From JAUYIV01 sp035464675 (GTDB lineage Bacteria > Actinomycetota > Acidimicrobiia > Spongiisociales > UBA11373), in the NCBI GenBank assembly GCA_035464675.1, contig DATHSA010000043.1:1-47936 (forward strand): DNA of 47,936 nucleotides. Reading direction: 5' to 3'. This document shows, one piece after another, positions 1 through 7,146 of the stretch. A program made the translations under genes and the position numbers. Position 1 is the stretch's first letter, and each line of letters begins with the position of its first letter. The notes beneath the pieces were generated by a model that worked only from the letters and a program-made list of their open reading frames with translations, was not told the origin of the DNA and did no database searches.

Positions 1-2046
1 GTCGGGGGCGTCGAGGATGGTGGGGAGCAGGTAATCGGTGAACGACGCGTTCTTCATCACGCCCTTGTCGAGCACGATCTCCTCCATGATCGCCAGACCC
101 ACCCCCTGCATGATCCCGCCTTCTATCTGGCCGATCACCGAAGCGGGGTTGATCGCCCTCCCGACATCCTGGGCGGTGTCGACCCGGACCACCCGTACCA
201 GCCCGAGTTCGGGGTCGACATCGACGACGGCCCGGTGGGCGGCCACTGCCCACCCGGCGTGGACGTCCCCGTGGCCCCGCTCGTCGGGTTGCTCGGTGGG
301 CGGATGGCGAAACCGCTCGAGATGCTCGATCGGGCCCTCGGCGAGCAACTCCTCGAGCGTCATCACCAGCTCGCCGTCTCTCCAGGCGCCGGCGTCGTCG
401 AGGCCGTCGGCATCGGCTCGTCGCAGCGCTTCGACGACGATCGCCTCACAGGCTGCAAGCACGGCGCCTCCGGTCATCTGGGTCTGGCGCGACGCCGATG
501 TCGATCCGGCGGAGCCGATCTGCGACGTGTGGTCCCAGATCACCCGGACGTTGTCGATGCCGGTCGCGGTGCGGGCGATCTGCTCGGCCATCACGACGAG
601 GCCCTGGCCCACCTCAGCGGCGGCGGTATGGATCTCGAGGCCCTCGGGGGTGAGGACGACGCGAGCCTCCGTGTAGTCGTCGAACCCTTCCGAAAAGGCG
701 ATGTTCTTGATGCCGACGGCGAAACCAACGCCCCGCCGCACCGAGCCCCGTGAAGTTGTGAGCCCGGTCCCTCCGGGAAGACGGCGGGGATCGTCGGAGG
801 CGACATCGACCGTCGGCATGTCGCGGAGCGCCTCGATCACGCGGCGCGTTGGCAGGCTCCCCTCGACTCGTTGTCCACTGGTGGGAATGTGGTCGCCCTG
901 GTCGAGGGCGTTGTGCAGCCGGAGTTCGATCGGGTCGATGCCGAGCGCCGCAGCCAGCCGGTCCATCTGGGACTCGTACCCGAAGCATGACTGGACGGCG
1001 CCGAATCCCCGCATCGCCCCGGCAGGGGGGTTGTTGGTCCGCGCGGCAGTCCCCCGGATGGCCACCGACTCGCACCGGTAGGGGCCGACGGCGAAGAAGC
1101 AGGCGTTGGCGAGCACGGCGGCGCTGGTCGCGGCATAGGCCCCGCCGTCGAGCAGGATGCGCGCTTCGACGCGCTTCAGCGTTCCATCGCGATCTGCCTC
1201 GTGCCGGTACCACATGCGGGCCGGGTGCCGGTGCACGTGGCCGGCGAACGACTCCGCCCGGTCATAGACCATCTTCACTGGCCTACCGGTGTGGATGGCG
1301 AGGAGACACAGGTGGACCTGGAGGCTGATGTCCTCACGCGCCCCGAAGGCCCCGCCGATGCCGGCCATGTGCAGCCGCACCTGTTCGGCACGAAGGCCGA
1401 GCGCCGACACGACCTGTTTGTGATCGATGTGGAGCCACTGGGTCGATATGTGGAGATCGACACCACCTTCACCGTCGGGGATCGCCAGTCCACTCTCGGT
1501 GCCCAACGGCGCCTGATCCTGCTGACCGACCTCGTAGTAGCCCTCGACGACGACCTCTCCCCTGGTGTCGGAGTCGCCGTTCTCGATCGTCATCGTCCGG
1601 AAACTCGACCCGATCCGCTCTGCCTCCTCCGGATCGGTGAGCGCCGGCATCTGCTCGTACCGGACGTCGACGGCTGCGGCGGCGAGTCTCGCCGTCTCGC
1701 GATCGTCGGCGGCGATCAGCGCCACGGGTTCACCCCAGAATCGGACGGTTCCGTCGCATAAGACCGGCTGATCGGGACGCTCCTGCCCCACCAGACGGTT
1801 TCCGGGGACGTCCTCGATCGTGAGCGCGGCCCGGACACCCTTGATCGCCAGCGCCGGGCCGACATCGATCGACAAGATGCGCGCATGGGAGTGGGGGCTC
1901 CGCACCGTGGCGCCCCAGAGCATCCCCTCGGCGTGGAGGTCCGAGGAGTAGGCGAATTCACCCTTGAGCTTGGGCGGGGCGTCTGGTCGGATCGCGTTGG
2001 ACCCGATTCCCGTGGTCGGGCGGTCTCGGCGGGTGATCGTCGTCAC
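1..2046 (-). CDS. Xanthine dehydrogenase, molybdopterin-binding large subunit (3' truncated by window edge)
   Basis: Catalytic subunit that hydroxylates hypoxanthine/xanthine to urate at a molybdenum cofactor in the cytoplasm. The frame is open for 682 codons from a GTG at 2046 to the window edge, so the C-terminus is missing. The N-terminus has the family hallmark of a Gly/Arg-rich opening, then KLKGEFAYSSDL and GMLWGATVRSPHSHARIL. Near the window edge it reads GQIEGGIMQGVGLAIMEE, then NASFTDYLLPT, the conserved C-terminal substrate/cofactor region. The GTG overlaps the TGA of the 2Fe-2S subunit (GTGA), so translation is coupled. The split into three genes resembles the CoxLMS/XdhABC layout, and the purine genes nearby favour xanthine over CO or aldehydes as substrate. 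Substrate is inferred; family assignment is firm. Confidence 0.9.
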   Translation of the reverse strand, partial: MTTITRRDRPTTGIGSNAIRPDAPPKLKGEFAYSSDLHAEGMLWGATVRSPHSHARILSIDVGPALAIKGVRAALTIEDVPGNRLVGQERPDQPVLCDGTVRFWGEPVALIAADDRETARLAAAAVDVRYEQMPALTDPEEAERIGSSFRTMTIENGDSDTRGEVVVEGYYEVGQQDQAPLGTESGLAIPDGEGGVDLHISTQWLHIDHKQVVSALGLRAEQVRLHMAGIGGAFGAREDISLQVHLCLLAIHTGRPVKMVYDRAESFAGHVHRHPARMWYRHEADRDGTLKRVEARILLDGGAYAATSAAVLANACFFAVGPYRCESVAIRGTAARTNNPPAGAMRGFGAVQSCFGYESQMDRLAAALGIDPIELRLHNALDQGDHIPTSGQRVEGSLPTRRVIEALRDMPTVDVASDDPRRLPGGTGLTTSRGSVRRGVGFAVGIKNIAFSEGFDDYTEARVVLTPEGLEIHTAAAEVGQGLVVMAEQIARTATGIDNVRVIWDHTSQIGSAGSTSASRQTQMTGGAVLAACEAIVVEALRRADADGLDDAGAWRDGELVMTLEELLAEGPIEHLERFRHPPTEQPDERGHGDVHAGWAVAAHRAVVDVDPELGLVRVVRVDTAQDVGRAINPASVIGQIEGGIMQGVGLAIMEEIVLDKGVMKNASFTDYLLPTILDAPD

Positions 2047-2501
2047 GGTGCCTCCCGGGCCAGTCCCGTGAGGGCACGTACGATCGCGCCATAGCCGGTG
2101 CACCGGCAGATGTTCCCGGCGAGCGCCTCGCGGATGTCGTCCTCAGATGGGTCTGAACCGGAGTCGAAGAGGTGGGCGGCCGTGATGACGATGCCCGGTG
2201 TGCAGAAGCCGCACTGGACGGCGGCTGCCTCGGCCATGGCCTGCTGGACTCGATGCAAGGCGTCATCGTCGGCCACGCCCTCCACGGTGACGACGTCGGA
2301 CCCGTCGGCGTCGGCGGCCATCACGAGGCACGAGCAGACCAGAGCGCCGTCGAGGAGGACGGAGCAGGATCCGCACTCGCCCTGCTCGCAGGCGTTCTTC
2401 GACCCGTACAGTCCGAGGCGGTCGCGGAGCGTCGTGAGCAGGCTCTCCGGCCCGATCGGTTCGGCGGTGCGCTCGACTCCATTGACGGTGAAGCGGATCA
2501 T
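2043..2501 (-). CDS. Xanthine dehydrogenase, 2Fe-2S subunit
   Basis: Small electron-transfer subunit, 152 aa, the usual length for a stand-alone [2Fe-2S]2 subunit. The N-terminal plant-ferredoxin-type cluster is seen in CEQGECGSCSVLLDG with a later Cys in LVCSC. The C-terminal four-helix cluster has CGFCTPG and NICRCTGY. I start at the ATG at 2501 because it overlaps the TGA of the FAD subunit in an ATGA and because homologues begin with a short beta strand like MIRFTVNG. A much longer upstream reading is possible in the same frame, but it lies inside the FAD-subunit gene and has no ferredoxin-like content. The subunit passes electrons from molybdopterin to FAD. Confidence 0.93.
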   Translation of the reverse strand: MIRFTVNGVERTAEPIGPESLLTTLRDRLGLYGSKNACEQGECGSCSVLLDGALVCSCLVMAADADGSDVVTVEGVADDDALHRVQQAMAEAAAVQCGFCTPGIVITAAHLFDSGSDPSEDDIREALAGNICRCTGYGAIVRALTGLAREAP

Positions 2502-3301
2502 CGGGTGAGGACCCTTGCGAGCAGCCTCTTCGCGAGGACGCCCGAGGCATGCCTGCGGTAGGCGGCGGTGGAGCGGTGGTCGTCGATGGGGGAGACCTCC
2601 TCGGCGACGAGCCGCCCGAACTCCTCGATGGCGGCCGGCGACGGGCTCGGCTCGTCCGAGATCATCTCCTCGGCGCGACGGGCACGGATCGGCGTGGGCC
2701 CCACCGATCCCAGGGCGACCGTCGTGCGCCCATCCTCGTCCCGGAAGAGGCAGCACGATGTGATGGCGATCACCATCGCATTACGGATCCCGATCTTGGC
2801 GAAGGCCTGCCCCGGCGGGATGCGCTCGGGCAGGCGGGATCCGACGATCAGTTCGCCGGGCTCGAGGGCGGTGCGCTTTGGCCCCGTGACGAACTCGTCC
2901 CAATGGACCGATCGCTCGCCCCCCTTCGACGTGACGACGATCTCGGCGTCGAGAGCGGCGAGCACCGGCAGTGAGTCGCCGGCAGGGCTGGCCGTTCCCA
3001 GGTTCCCCCCGAGAGTGCCGGCGTTGCGGATCTGCGGCGACCCGACGGTTCGGGCCGCCTGGGCGAGGGCGCGGATCGGGCCGTTCTCCATTCGGGCAAA
3101 GGTGACTCCGGCTCCGATGAAGCGGCCATCCCACTCGTGGAGCTCCCGGACGCGGCGGATCGCGATCACGGACGAGGGTCGTAGGGAGTCGTAGTTGACC
3201 GACACCATGAGGTCGGTTCCGCCCGCGAGGATCGTTGCCTCTGGATCGGCGTCGAGGGCGTCGAGGGCGTCACTCAGGGAAGCGGGATGGTGGGTCTCCA
3301 C
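2498..3301 (-). CDS. Xanthine dehydrogenase, FAD-binding subunit
   Basis: Medium subunit, 267 aa, of the CoxM/XdhB FAD-binding family. The two flavin loops are visible as ILAGGTDLM (about residues 24-32) and TLGGNLGTASPAGD (about 95-108), preceded by IRNAG. It accepts electrons from the 2Fe-2S subunit and passes them to NAD or another acceptor. The start is GTG at 3301, seven bases after a TAACCT -10 element, so the message appears leaderless. This is the first gene of the three-gene operon. Its -10 overlaps the TAA stop of znuB, which is also on the minus strand, so the two transcription units abut with almost no spacer. Confidence 0.92.
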   Translation of the reverse strand: METHHPASLSDALDALDADPEATILAGGTDLMVSVNYDSLRPSSVIAIRRVRELHEWDGRFIGAGVTFARMENGPIRALAQAARTVGSPQIRNAGTLGGNLGTASPAGDSLPVLAALDAEIVVTSKGGERSVHWDEFVTGPKRTALEPGELIVGSRLPERIPPGQAFAKIGIRNAMVIAITSCCLFRDEDGRTTVALGSVGPTPIRARRAEEMISDEPSPSPAAIEEFGRLVAEEVSPIDDHRSTAAYRRHASGVLAKRLLARVLTR

Positions 3302-3308
3302 CGGGGCG

Positions 3309-3314
3309 AGGTTA
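3309..3314 (-). promoter_or_regulatory. -10 element TAACCT for the xanthine dehydrogenase operon
   Basis: TAACCT ends seven bases before the GTG start at 3301, which fits leaderless transcription. It shares bases with the znuB stop codon (3312-3314). No convincing -35 is seen. Confidence 0.5.
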
Positions 3315-4157
3315 GAGGGCGGAAGTCTCTGATGACGCGCGATGGGGGCGGATCGTCTTGCCGGAAAGGACGAGGAAGAAGAGCACCACCGGGACCACCG
3401 CCATCGTCGCTGACCCGGACGTGTCGGCGTGGTAGGAGATGATGAGGCCGACTACCACCGACATGATCCCGATGAGGGCGGAGGCCACCATCATCGTCCG
3501 CACCCGGCGGAACAGCAGAGCGGCGGTCGCCGGCGGGCCGACGAGCAGTCCGAACACGAGCAGGGTGCCGACGGTCTGGAACGATCCGACGATGGCCAGG
3601 ACCACGAGACCGAGCAGGACGGTATGGGCGAGATCTGGCCGGAGACCGAGCAGTCGGGCCTTGTCCTCGTTGAACGACAGGACGAGGAACTGGCGGTAGA
3701 ACCCGATCGACACGGCGGCGGCGACCAAGGCGATGATGGCGAGGGCGAGGATGTCGCCGGTCGTCACCCCGAGGGCGTTGCCGAACAGGATGCTGGTGAG
3801 GCTTCCCGTATATGACGCCGTGCGGGAGATGAGTATCACTCCGAGTCCGAGCATCCCTACGAAGAGCAGTCCGATCCCCGTGTCCTCCGAGAACGTCGTC
3901 TGCCGGTGGACCAGGCGGATGCCCCCGATCATCACCAGCGCGGCGACGGCGGCACCGATCATCGGATCGAAGCCAATGAGCACGGCGAGGGCGATACCGG
4001 GGACGACTCCGTGTACCAGGGCGTCTCCGAGGAAGGTCATTCCGCGTACGACCACCCAGATCCCGACCAACGAGGTGGCGATCGCAGCGAGTACACCACC
4101 AAGGAGGGCGCGCTGCTGGAAGGCGAGCGAGAAGGGGTCGAGCAGCCAGTCCATCAT
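3312..4157 (-). CDS. znuB: Zinc ABC transporter permease
   Basis: Integral membrane permease of the ABC-3 family, 281 aa with eight or nine hydrophobic segments. It carries Zn (or Mn) across the cytoplasmic membrane. Family features seen are the N-terminal FQQRALLGGVLAAIATSLVG, GDALVHGVVPGIALA and, near the end, FGLLVGPPATAALL. Its ATG overlaps the znuA TGA (ATGA), so it is co-translated after the binding protein. The ATPase is encoded on the other strand behind zur. Zinc is favoured over manganese by the linked Fur-family gene and the putative Zur site, but not proven. Confidence 0.9.
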   Translation of the reverse strand: MMDWLLDPFSLAFQQRALLGGVLAAIATSLVGIWVVVRGMTFLGDALVHGVVPGIALAVLIGFDPMIGAAVAALVMIGGIRLVHRQTTFSEDTGIGLLFVGMLGLGVILISRTASYTGSLTSILFGNALGVTTGDILALAIIALVAAAVSIGFYRQFLVLSFNEDKARLLGLRPDLAHTVLLGLVVLAIVGSFQTVGTLLVFGLLVGPPATAALLFRRVRTMMVASALIGIMSVVVGLIISYHADTSGSATMAVVPVVLFFLVLSGKTIRPHRASSETSAL

Positions 4158-5101
4158 CCGAGCGCCTCCGCGATCAGACGGGCGTTCTCCTCCAGCATTC
4201 GGATGAGGGTATCCGCAGCCGTTCCCGGCGCACCGAGTGAGCCGGTGTGAAGCACGACCACTCGGACGAGGTGGTCGGCCTCGCCAGCGATCGCATCCGC
4301 CAGTGCCGTGGGCTCGGTGGTGTCTGCGAAGATCGCCCGGATCCCCTCGGCATCGATCAGTTCGACCAGCGCCGCCAGTTCCTCGGACCCCGGCTCGGCC
4401 AGGGTGGACCCGCCCGGAATGACCACGCCGACGACCTCGAATCCGTACCGCGCGGCGAGGTAGCCGAGGGCATCGTGGTTCGTGACGAGGCGACGGCGGT
4501 CGGGCGGGATGGTCGAAAGCGTGTCGCTGATCCGTCGGTGAGCAGTCTCCAGCTCCTCCGCGTATGCCTCGGCGCGCGACGACCAGTCGCTGCTGGGATG
4601 CGAATCGTGCAGGTTCCGGGCGACGAGCCTGGCGACGTCCGCCATGCGCAGCGGATCGAGCCAGACATGAGGATCGAGGTCGTCGTGATCGTCCGGGTCC
4701 CCGGCCTCCACGGAGAAGGGGAGCGGGTCGAGCTCGGATGCAACCTCCAGCACCCGCACCCCGTCACCCGCGACCGACTCCAGGACATCCTCGAGTCCCT
4801 CTTCCAGGCCGAGGCCATTGGCCACGACCAGGTCGGCCCCGGCGAGCAGCGCGGCCTGGCGAGAGGAGGGCTCGAAGTCGTGTGGGTCGGCGTTGCGGGG
4901 CATCAGCACTTCGACGCGGGCCGCGTCGCCGGTCACATTGGTGACGACGTCGCCGAGGATCGTCGTGGTGGCGACGACAAGCGGCCTCTCGTCGGTCTGG
5001 CCTCGTCCGGCGCACGATGGGGCGATCGCGGCCAACGCCAACAGGGCGAGCAGCAGGTTCCCGCCTCGTTGACGAAAATGAGAACCATTCCTAATCTGCA
5101 T
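4154..5101 (-). CDS. znuA: Zinc ABC transporter substrate-binding lipoprotein
   Basis: Cluster A-I metal-binding protein, 315 aa. The start is ATG at 5101 (MQIRNGS), giving a basic n-region, a hydrophobic LLLALLALAAIAPSC and a lipobox Cys at about residue 30, so a membrane-anchored lipoprotein. Metal ligands expected for the family are His in NADPHDFEPS, His in DPHVWLDP, His in TNHDALGY and Asp in FADTTEP. A short His/Asp-rich loop (DPDDHDDLDPH) precedes the second His, as in zinc-specific homologues. An in-frame start further upstream would run into the divergent zur gene and spoil the signal peptide. It forms an operon with znuB, and a candidate Zur operator lies over its first codons. Confidence 0.92.
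   Translation of the reverse strand: MQIRNGSHFRQRGGNLLLALLALAAIAPSCAGRGQTDERPLVVATTTILGDVVTNVTGDAARVEVLMPRNADPHDFEPSSRQAALLAGADLVVANGLGLEEGLEDVLESVAGDGVRVLEVASELDPLPFSVEAGDPDDHDDLDPHVWLDPLRMADVARLVARNLHDSHPSSDWSSRAEAYAEELETAHRRISDTLSTIPPDRRRLVTNHDALGYLAARYGFEVVGVVIPGGSTLAEPGSEELAALVELIDAEGIRAIFADTTEPTALADAIAGEADHLVRVVVLHTGSLGAPGTAADTLIRMLEENARLIAEALG
5069..5097 (+). promoter_or_regulatory. Promoter of zur-znuC: TTGACG, 17 bp, TAATCT
   Basis: The -35 is TTGACG at 5069-5074 and the -10 is TAATCT at 5092-5097, with a 17-bp spacer. The predicted start near 5104 leaves a leader of about 26 nt ending in a strong Shine-Dalgarno (AAGGAGG, 5116-5122). The promoter lies inside the first codons of the divergent znuA. 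Confidence 0.6.
5074..5090. promoter_or_regulatory. Candidate Zur operator in the divergent znuA/zur region
   Basis: GAAAATGAGAACCATTC contains AATG and CATT half-sites five bases apart, centred at 5083. It is an imperfect palindrome similar to the TGAAAATGATTTTCA type of actinobacterial Zur box. It fills the spacer between the -35 and -10 of the zur promoter and overlaps the znuA start, so one bound repressor could silence both directions. The match is partial. Confidence 0.45.
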
Positions 5102-5129
5102 CACGCCAAGGTACCAAGGAGGCGGCGCA

Positions 5130-5564
5130 CTGACAACCGTCGAGCAACGGATCGAACAGCGGCTCGCCGAGCACGGCGTCCGGTACACCCGGGGTCGCCG
5201 ATCGGTGGTGGCGGCGCTTGCCCGTGCCGAGGGTCCACGATCGGCGGCTGAACTGGCCGCGACCCTCGGTTCGGAGGTTCCGGTGTCGTCGCTCTACCGA
5301 TCGCTTGCCGTGCTTGAAGAGGCCGGGGTCGTGTCCCCCCACCACCTCAGCCGGGGCGTCACGCGTTACGAGCTCGCCGAGTGGCTTGCGGGACACCATC
5401 ACCACCTGATCTGCGTCGAGTGCGGGCTGGTCGAGGACGTCGACGTGCCGGGGGGCAAGGAGGCCGTGGTCCTCGAGCTGGTGGAAGATCTGGCAACACG
5501 GGCAGGCTTCGTGGCCGCCGATCACGCCCTGGAGATCGAGGGACGGTGTGCGCGATGCGCCTAG
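5130..5564 (+). CDS. zur: Fur-family metalloregulator, probably Zur
   Basis: DNA-binding metal sensor of 144 aa. The winged helix begins RLAEHGVRYTRGRRSVVAAL and contains VPVSSLYRSLAVLEEAGVV. The metal/dimer region has GHHHHLICVECG and a C-terminal CARCA, which supply the two CxxC pairs of the structural zinc site. No ATG, GTG or TTG precedes the conserved N-terminus. A GTG at 5205 would delete the first helix, so I choose CTG at 5130, seven bases after a perfect AAGGAGG. The gene overlaps znuC by ten bases and diverges from znuA. Zur is preferred over Fur or Mur because of the znu genes on both sides. Confidence 0.85.
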   Translation: MTTVEQRIEQRLAEHGVRYTRGRRSVVAALARAEGPRSAAELAATLGSEVPVSSLYRSLAVLEEAGVVSPHHLSRGVTRYELAEWLAGHHHHLICVECGLVEDVDVPGGKEAVVLELVEDLATRAGFVAADHALEIEGRCARCA

Positions 5565-6361
5565 CGGTCGAAGCCCGCGATGTCGTCCTCCGCTACGGGC
5601 AGCGAGTGGCACTGGCCGCGTCGTCGTTCCCGATCCCCGCTGGATCTTTCACGGCAATCATCGGGCCGAACGGCTCGGGCAAGTCGACGGTGCTCAATGC
5701 CGTGGCCGGCCTGGTGCCACTGGCGGCTGGATCTCTCGAGGTGCGCGCGGGTCCCATCGCGTACGTGCTGCAGTCGACCAAGGTCAACGAGGCGCTCCAT
5801 GTGACGGTCAGCGAGGTGGTGACCATGGGCCGGTACGCGTCCACGGGCGCCTACGGGCGCCTCCGGGGGGAGGATCGCGACTCGGTGGCGGCGGCCATGA
5901 GGCGGCTCGACATCACCGGCCTGGCCGATCGGCACCTCCACGAGCTGTCGGGAGGTCAGCGCCAGCGGGTGTTCGTCGCGCAGGGCATCGCACAGGATCA
6001 CGAGATGCTCCTCCTCGACGAGCCGCTCACCGGCCTCGACATCACATCGGCTCACGCAATCGACGAGATGATCCACGAGGAGCAGGAGGCGGGGCGCACC
6101 GTGATCATGACCACCCACGATCTCGCCGAGGCACGCACCGCCGACTGGGTCCTGCTCCTGTCGGGCCGGGTGGTCGCGTCGGGTGTACCTGAGGAGGTGC
6201 TGACGTTGGGGAACCTGGCCGAGGCGTACGGGCCGAGCCTCCTCCATGTACACGAGGACGGCTTCTTCCTCGACGACCCCGCTCATCAGCCGGTTCCGGG
6301 GAGACACCAGACGGAGCGGACCATCCACGCCGAGCCGCCCAGCGCGGACGAGCACGGATAG
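5555..6361 (+). CDS. znuC: Zinc ABC transporter ATPase
   Basis: Cytoplasmic ATPase (268 aa) that powers the ZnuB channel. It shows Walker A GPNGSGKST, Q-loop YVLQSTKV, signature LSGGQRQR, Walker B MLLLDEPLTGLD and the switch His in TTHD. The C-terminal tail of about 40 residues includes a His/Asp-containing stretch (LLHVHEDGFFLDD), which is common in metal-uptake ATPases. The start is ATG at 5555, within the last codons of zur, so the two are translationally coupled. This split gene order (zur-znuC opposite znuA-znuB) keeps all four genes under one control region. Confidence 0.92.
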   Translation: MRLAVEARDVVLRYGQRVALAASSFPIPAGSFTAIIGPNGSGKSTVLNAVAGLVPLAAGSLEVRAGPIAYVLQSTKVNEALHVTVSEVVTMGRYASTGAYGRLRGEDRDSVAAAMRRLDITGLADRHLHELSGGQRQRVFVAQGIAQDHEMLLLDEPLTGLDITSAHAIDEMIHEEQEAGRTVIMTTHDLAEARTADWVLLLSGRVVASGVPEEVLTLGNLAEAYGPSLLHVHEDGFFLDDPAHQPVPGRHQTERTIHAEPPSADEHG

Positions 6362-6378
6362 GCCGTCGCCCGGTGGCC

Positions 6379-6384
6379 TAACTT
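6379..6384 (+). promoter_or_regulatory. -10 element TAACTT, leaderless start at 6391
   Basis: TAACTT ends six bases before the ATG at 6391. No Shine-Dalgarno is seen, in keeping with a leaderless message. Confidence 0.45.
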
Positions 6385-6390
6385 GCGGGC

Positions 6391-6933
6391 ATGAGTGATC
6401 CACGTGATCCGGGTTGGGAGCCCTCTCGACGGCTGGTCGCGTCGTTCTTTCTCGCCCGTGACGTGCCCCGGCTCCCCATCGTCACGTTGCGTGCCATCTA
6501 CCTGGCGTTCGTTGCGGCGCTGGGGGTATTCGTCCTCATTCGGTTGTTGATCGGGGACAGCGATGGCGACATGCAACCCGGCACCGCTTGGGCTGTGCTC
6601 GTGATCATCGCGGGGCTGGAGACCGCGCTCGTGGCGATGCACCGGACCCGCCCTCTGATCGGTGACGAACCGGAGGAGTTCGCCGCTGCGTACCGGACCT
6701 CCGTGATCCTCCGGCTTGCCTACGCGGAGTCGATCGCTCTGACCGGGTTCGTGCTCTCGTTCCTCACCGGCGAGCCGGTGTCCTTCTATGGGGCAATCGC
6801 CCTCTCGCTGCCCGCATACCTGCTTGCCGCCCCGACGGCCGGAGACATCGCCCGGCATCAGGAACGAGTGGCGGAGACGGGCGTGGGCGTCGACCTGATG
6901 GCGGCACTCCTCGGGTACACCGCCCCCGACTGA
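6391..6933 (+). CDS. Small integral membrane protein of unknown function
   Basis: 180 aa with four predicted membrane helices: about residues 34-52 (IYLAFVAALGVFVLIRLL), 66-82, 112-130 and 135-152. The N-terminus is polar and contains an Arg-rich SRRLVASFFLARDV, and a cytoplasmic-type tail follows the last helix. I do not recognise a named family. The start is supported by a -10 element six bases upstream. It stands alone between znuC and a convergent purine gene, so its neighbours give no firm clue. Confidence 0.7.
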   Translation: MSDPRDPGWEPSRRLVASFFLARDVPRLPIVTLRAIYLAFVAALGVFVLIRLLIGDSDGDMQPGTAWAVLVIIAGLETALVAMHRTRPLIGDEPEEFAAAYRTSVILRLAYAESIALTGFVLSFLTGEPVSFYGAIALSLPAYLLAAPTAGDIARHQERVAETGVGVDLMAALLGYTAPD

Positions 6934-6955
6934 CCGGGCCACTACCGTGCCGGCG

Positions 6956-7123
6956 ATGCCCGAGTGCGCCATCCCGCGTCCCTGCGCCGCCGTAGAGAAG
7001 GGCGAGCCTTGCCGTCAAGCGGCGGTTCCTGGTACCCACCCGAGAAGGTGCGCGCGGCACCTGGCGGGAGAGCCGGGCGCCGCCAGCCGAGAGCCGGCTC
7101 GAGAGAGCGATCGTCGGGGCTGA
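6956..7123 (+). CDS. Possible small leaderless ORF (55 aa, Cys-containing)
   Basis: An ATG at 6956 lies seven bases after TACCGT (6943-6948), the same spacing as at accepted leaderless genes in this window. It opens a frame of 55 codons ending in TGA at 7121-7123. The peptide has four cysteines (positions 4, 10, 19 and 32) and many Arg residues, with no recognisable domain. It fills most of an otherwise gene-free gap of about 210 bp before the convergent 8-oxoguanine deaminase. It may be chance; the start geometry is the only positive evidence. Confidence 0.2.
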   Translation: MPECAIPRPCAAVEKGEPCRQAAVPGTHPRRCARHLAGEPGAASREPARESDRRG

Positions 7124-7146
7124 ACCGAATACCAGATCGCCTGGTC

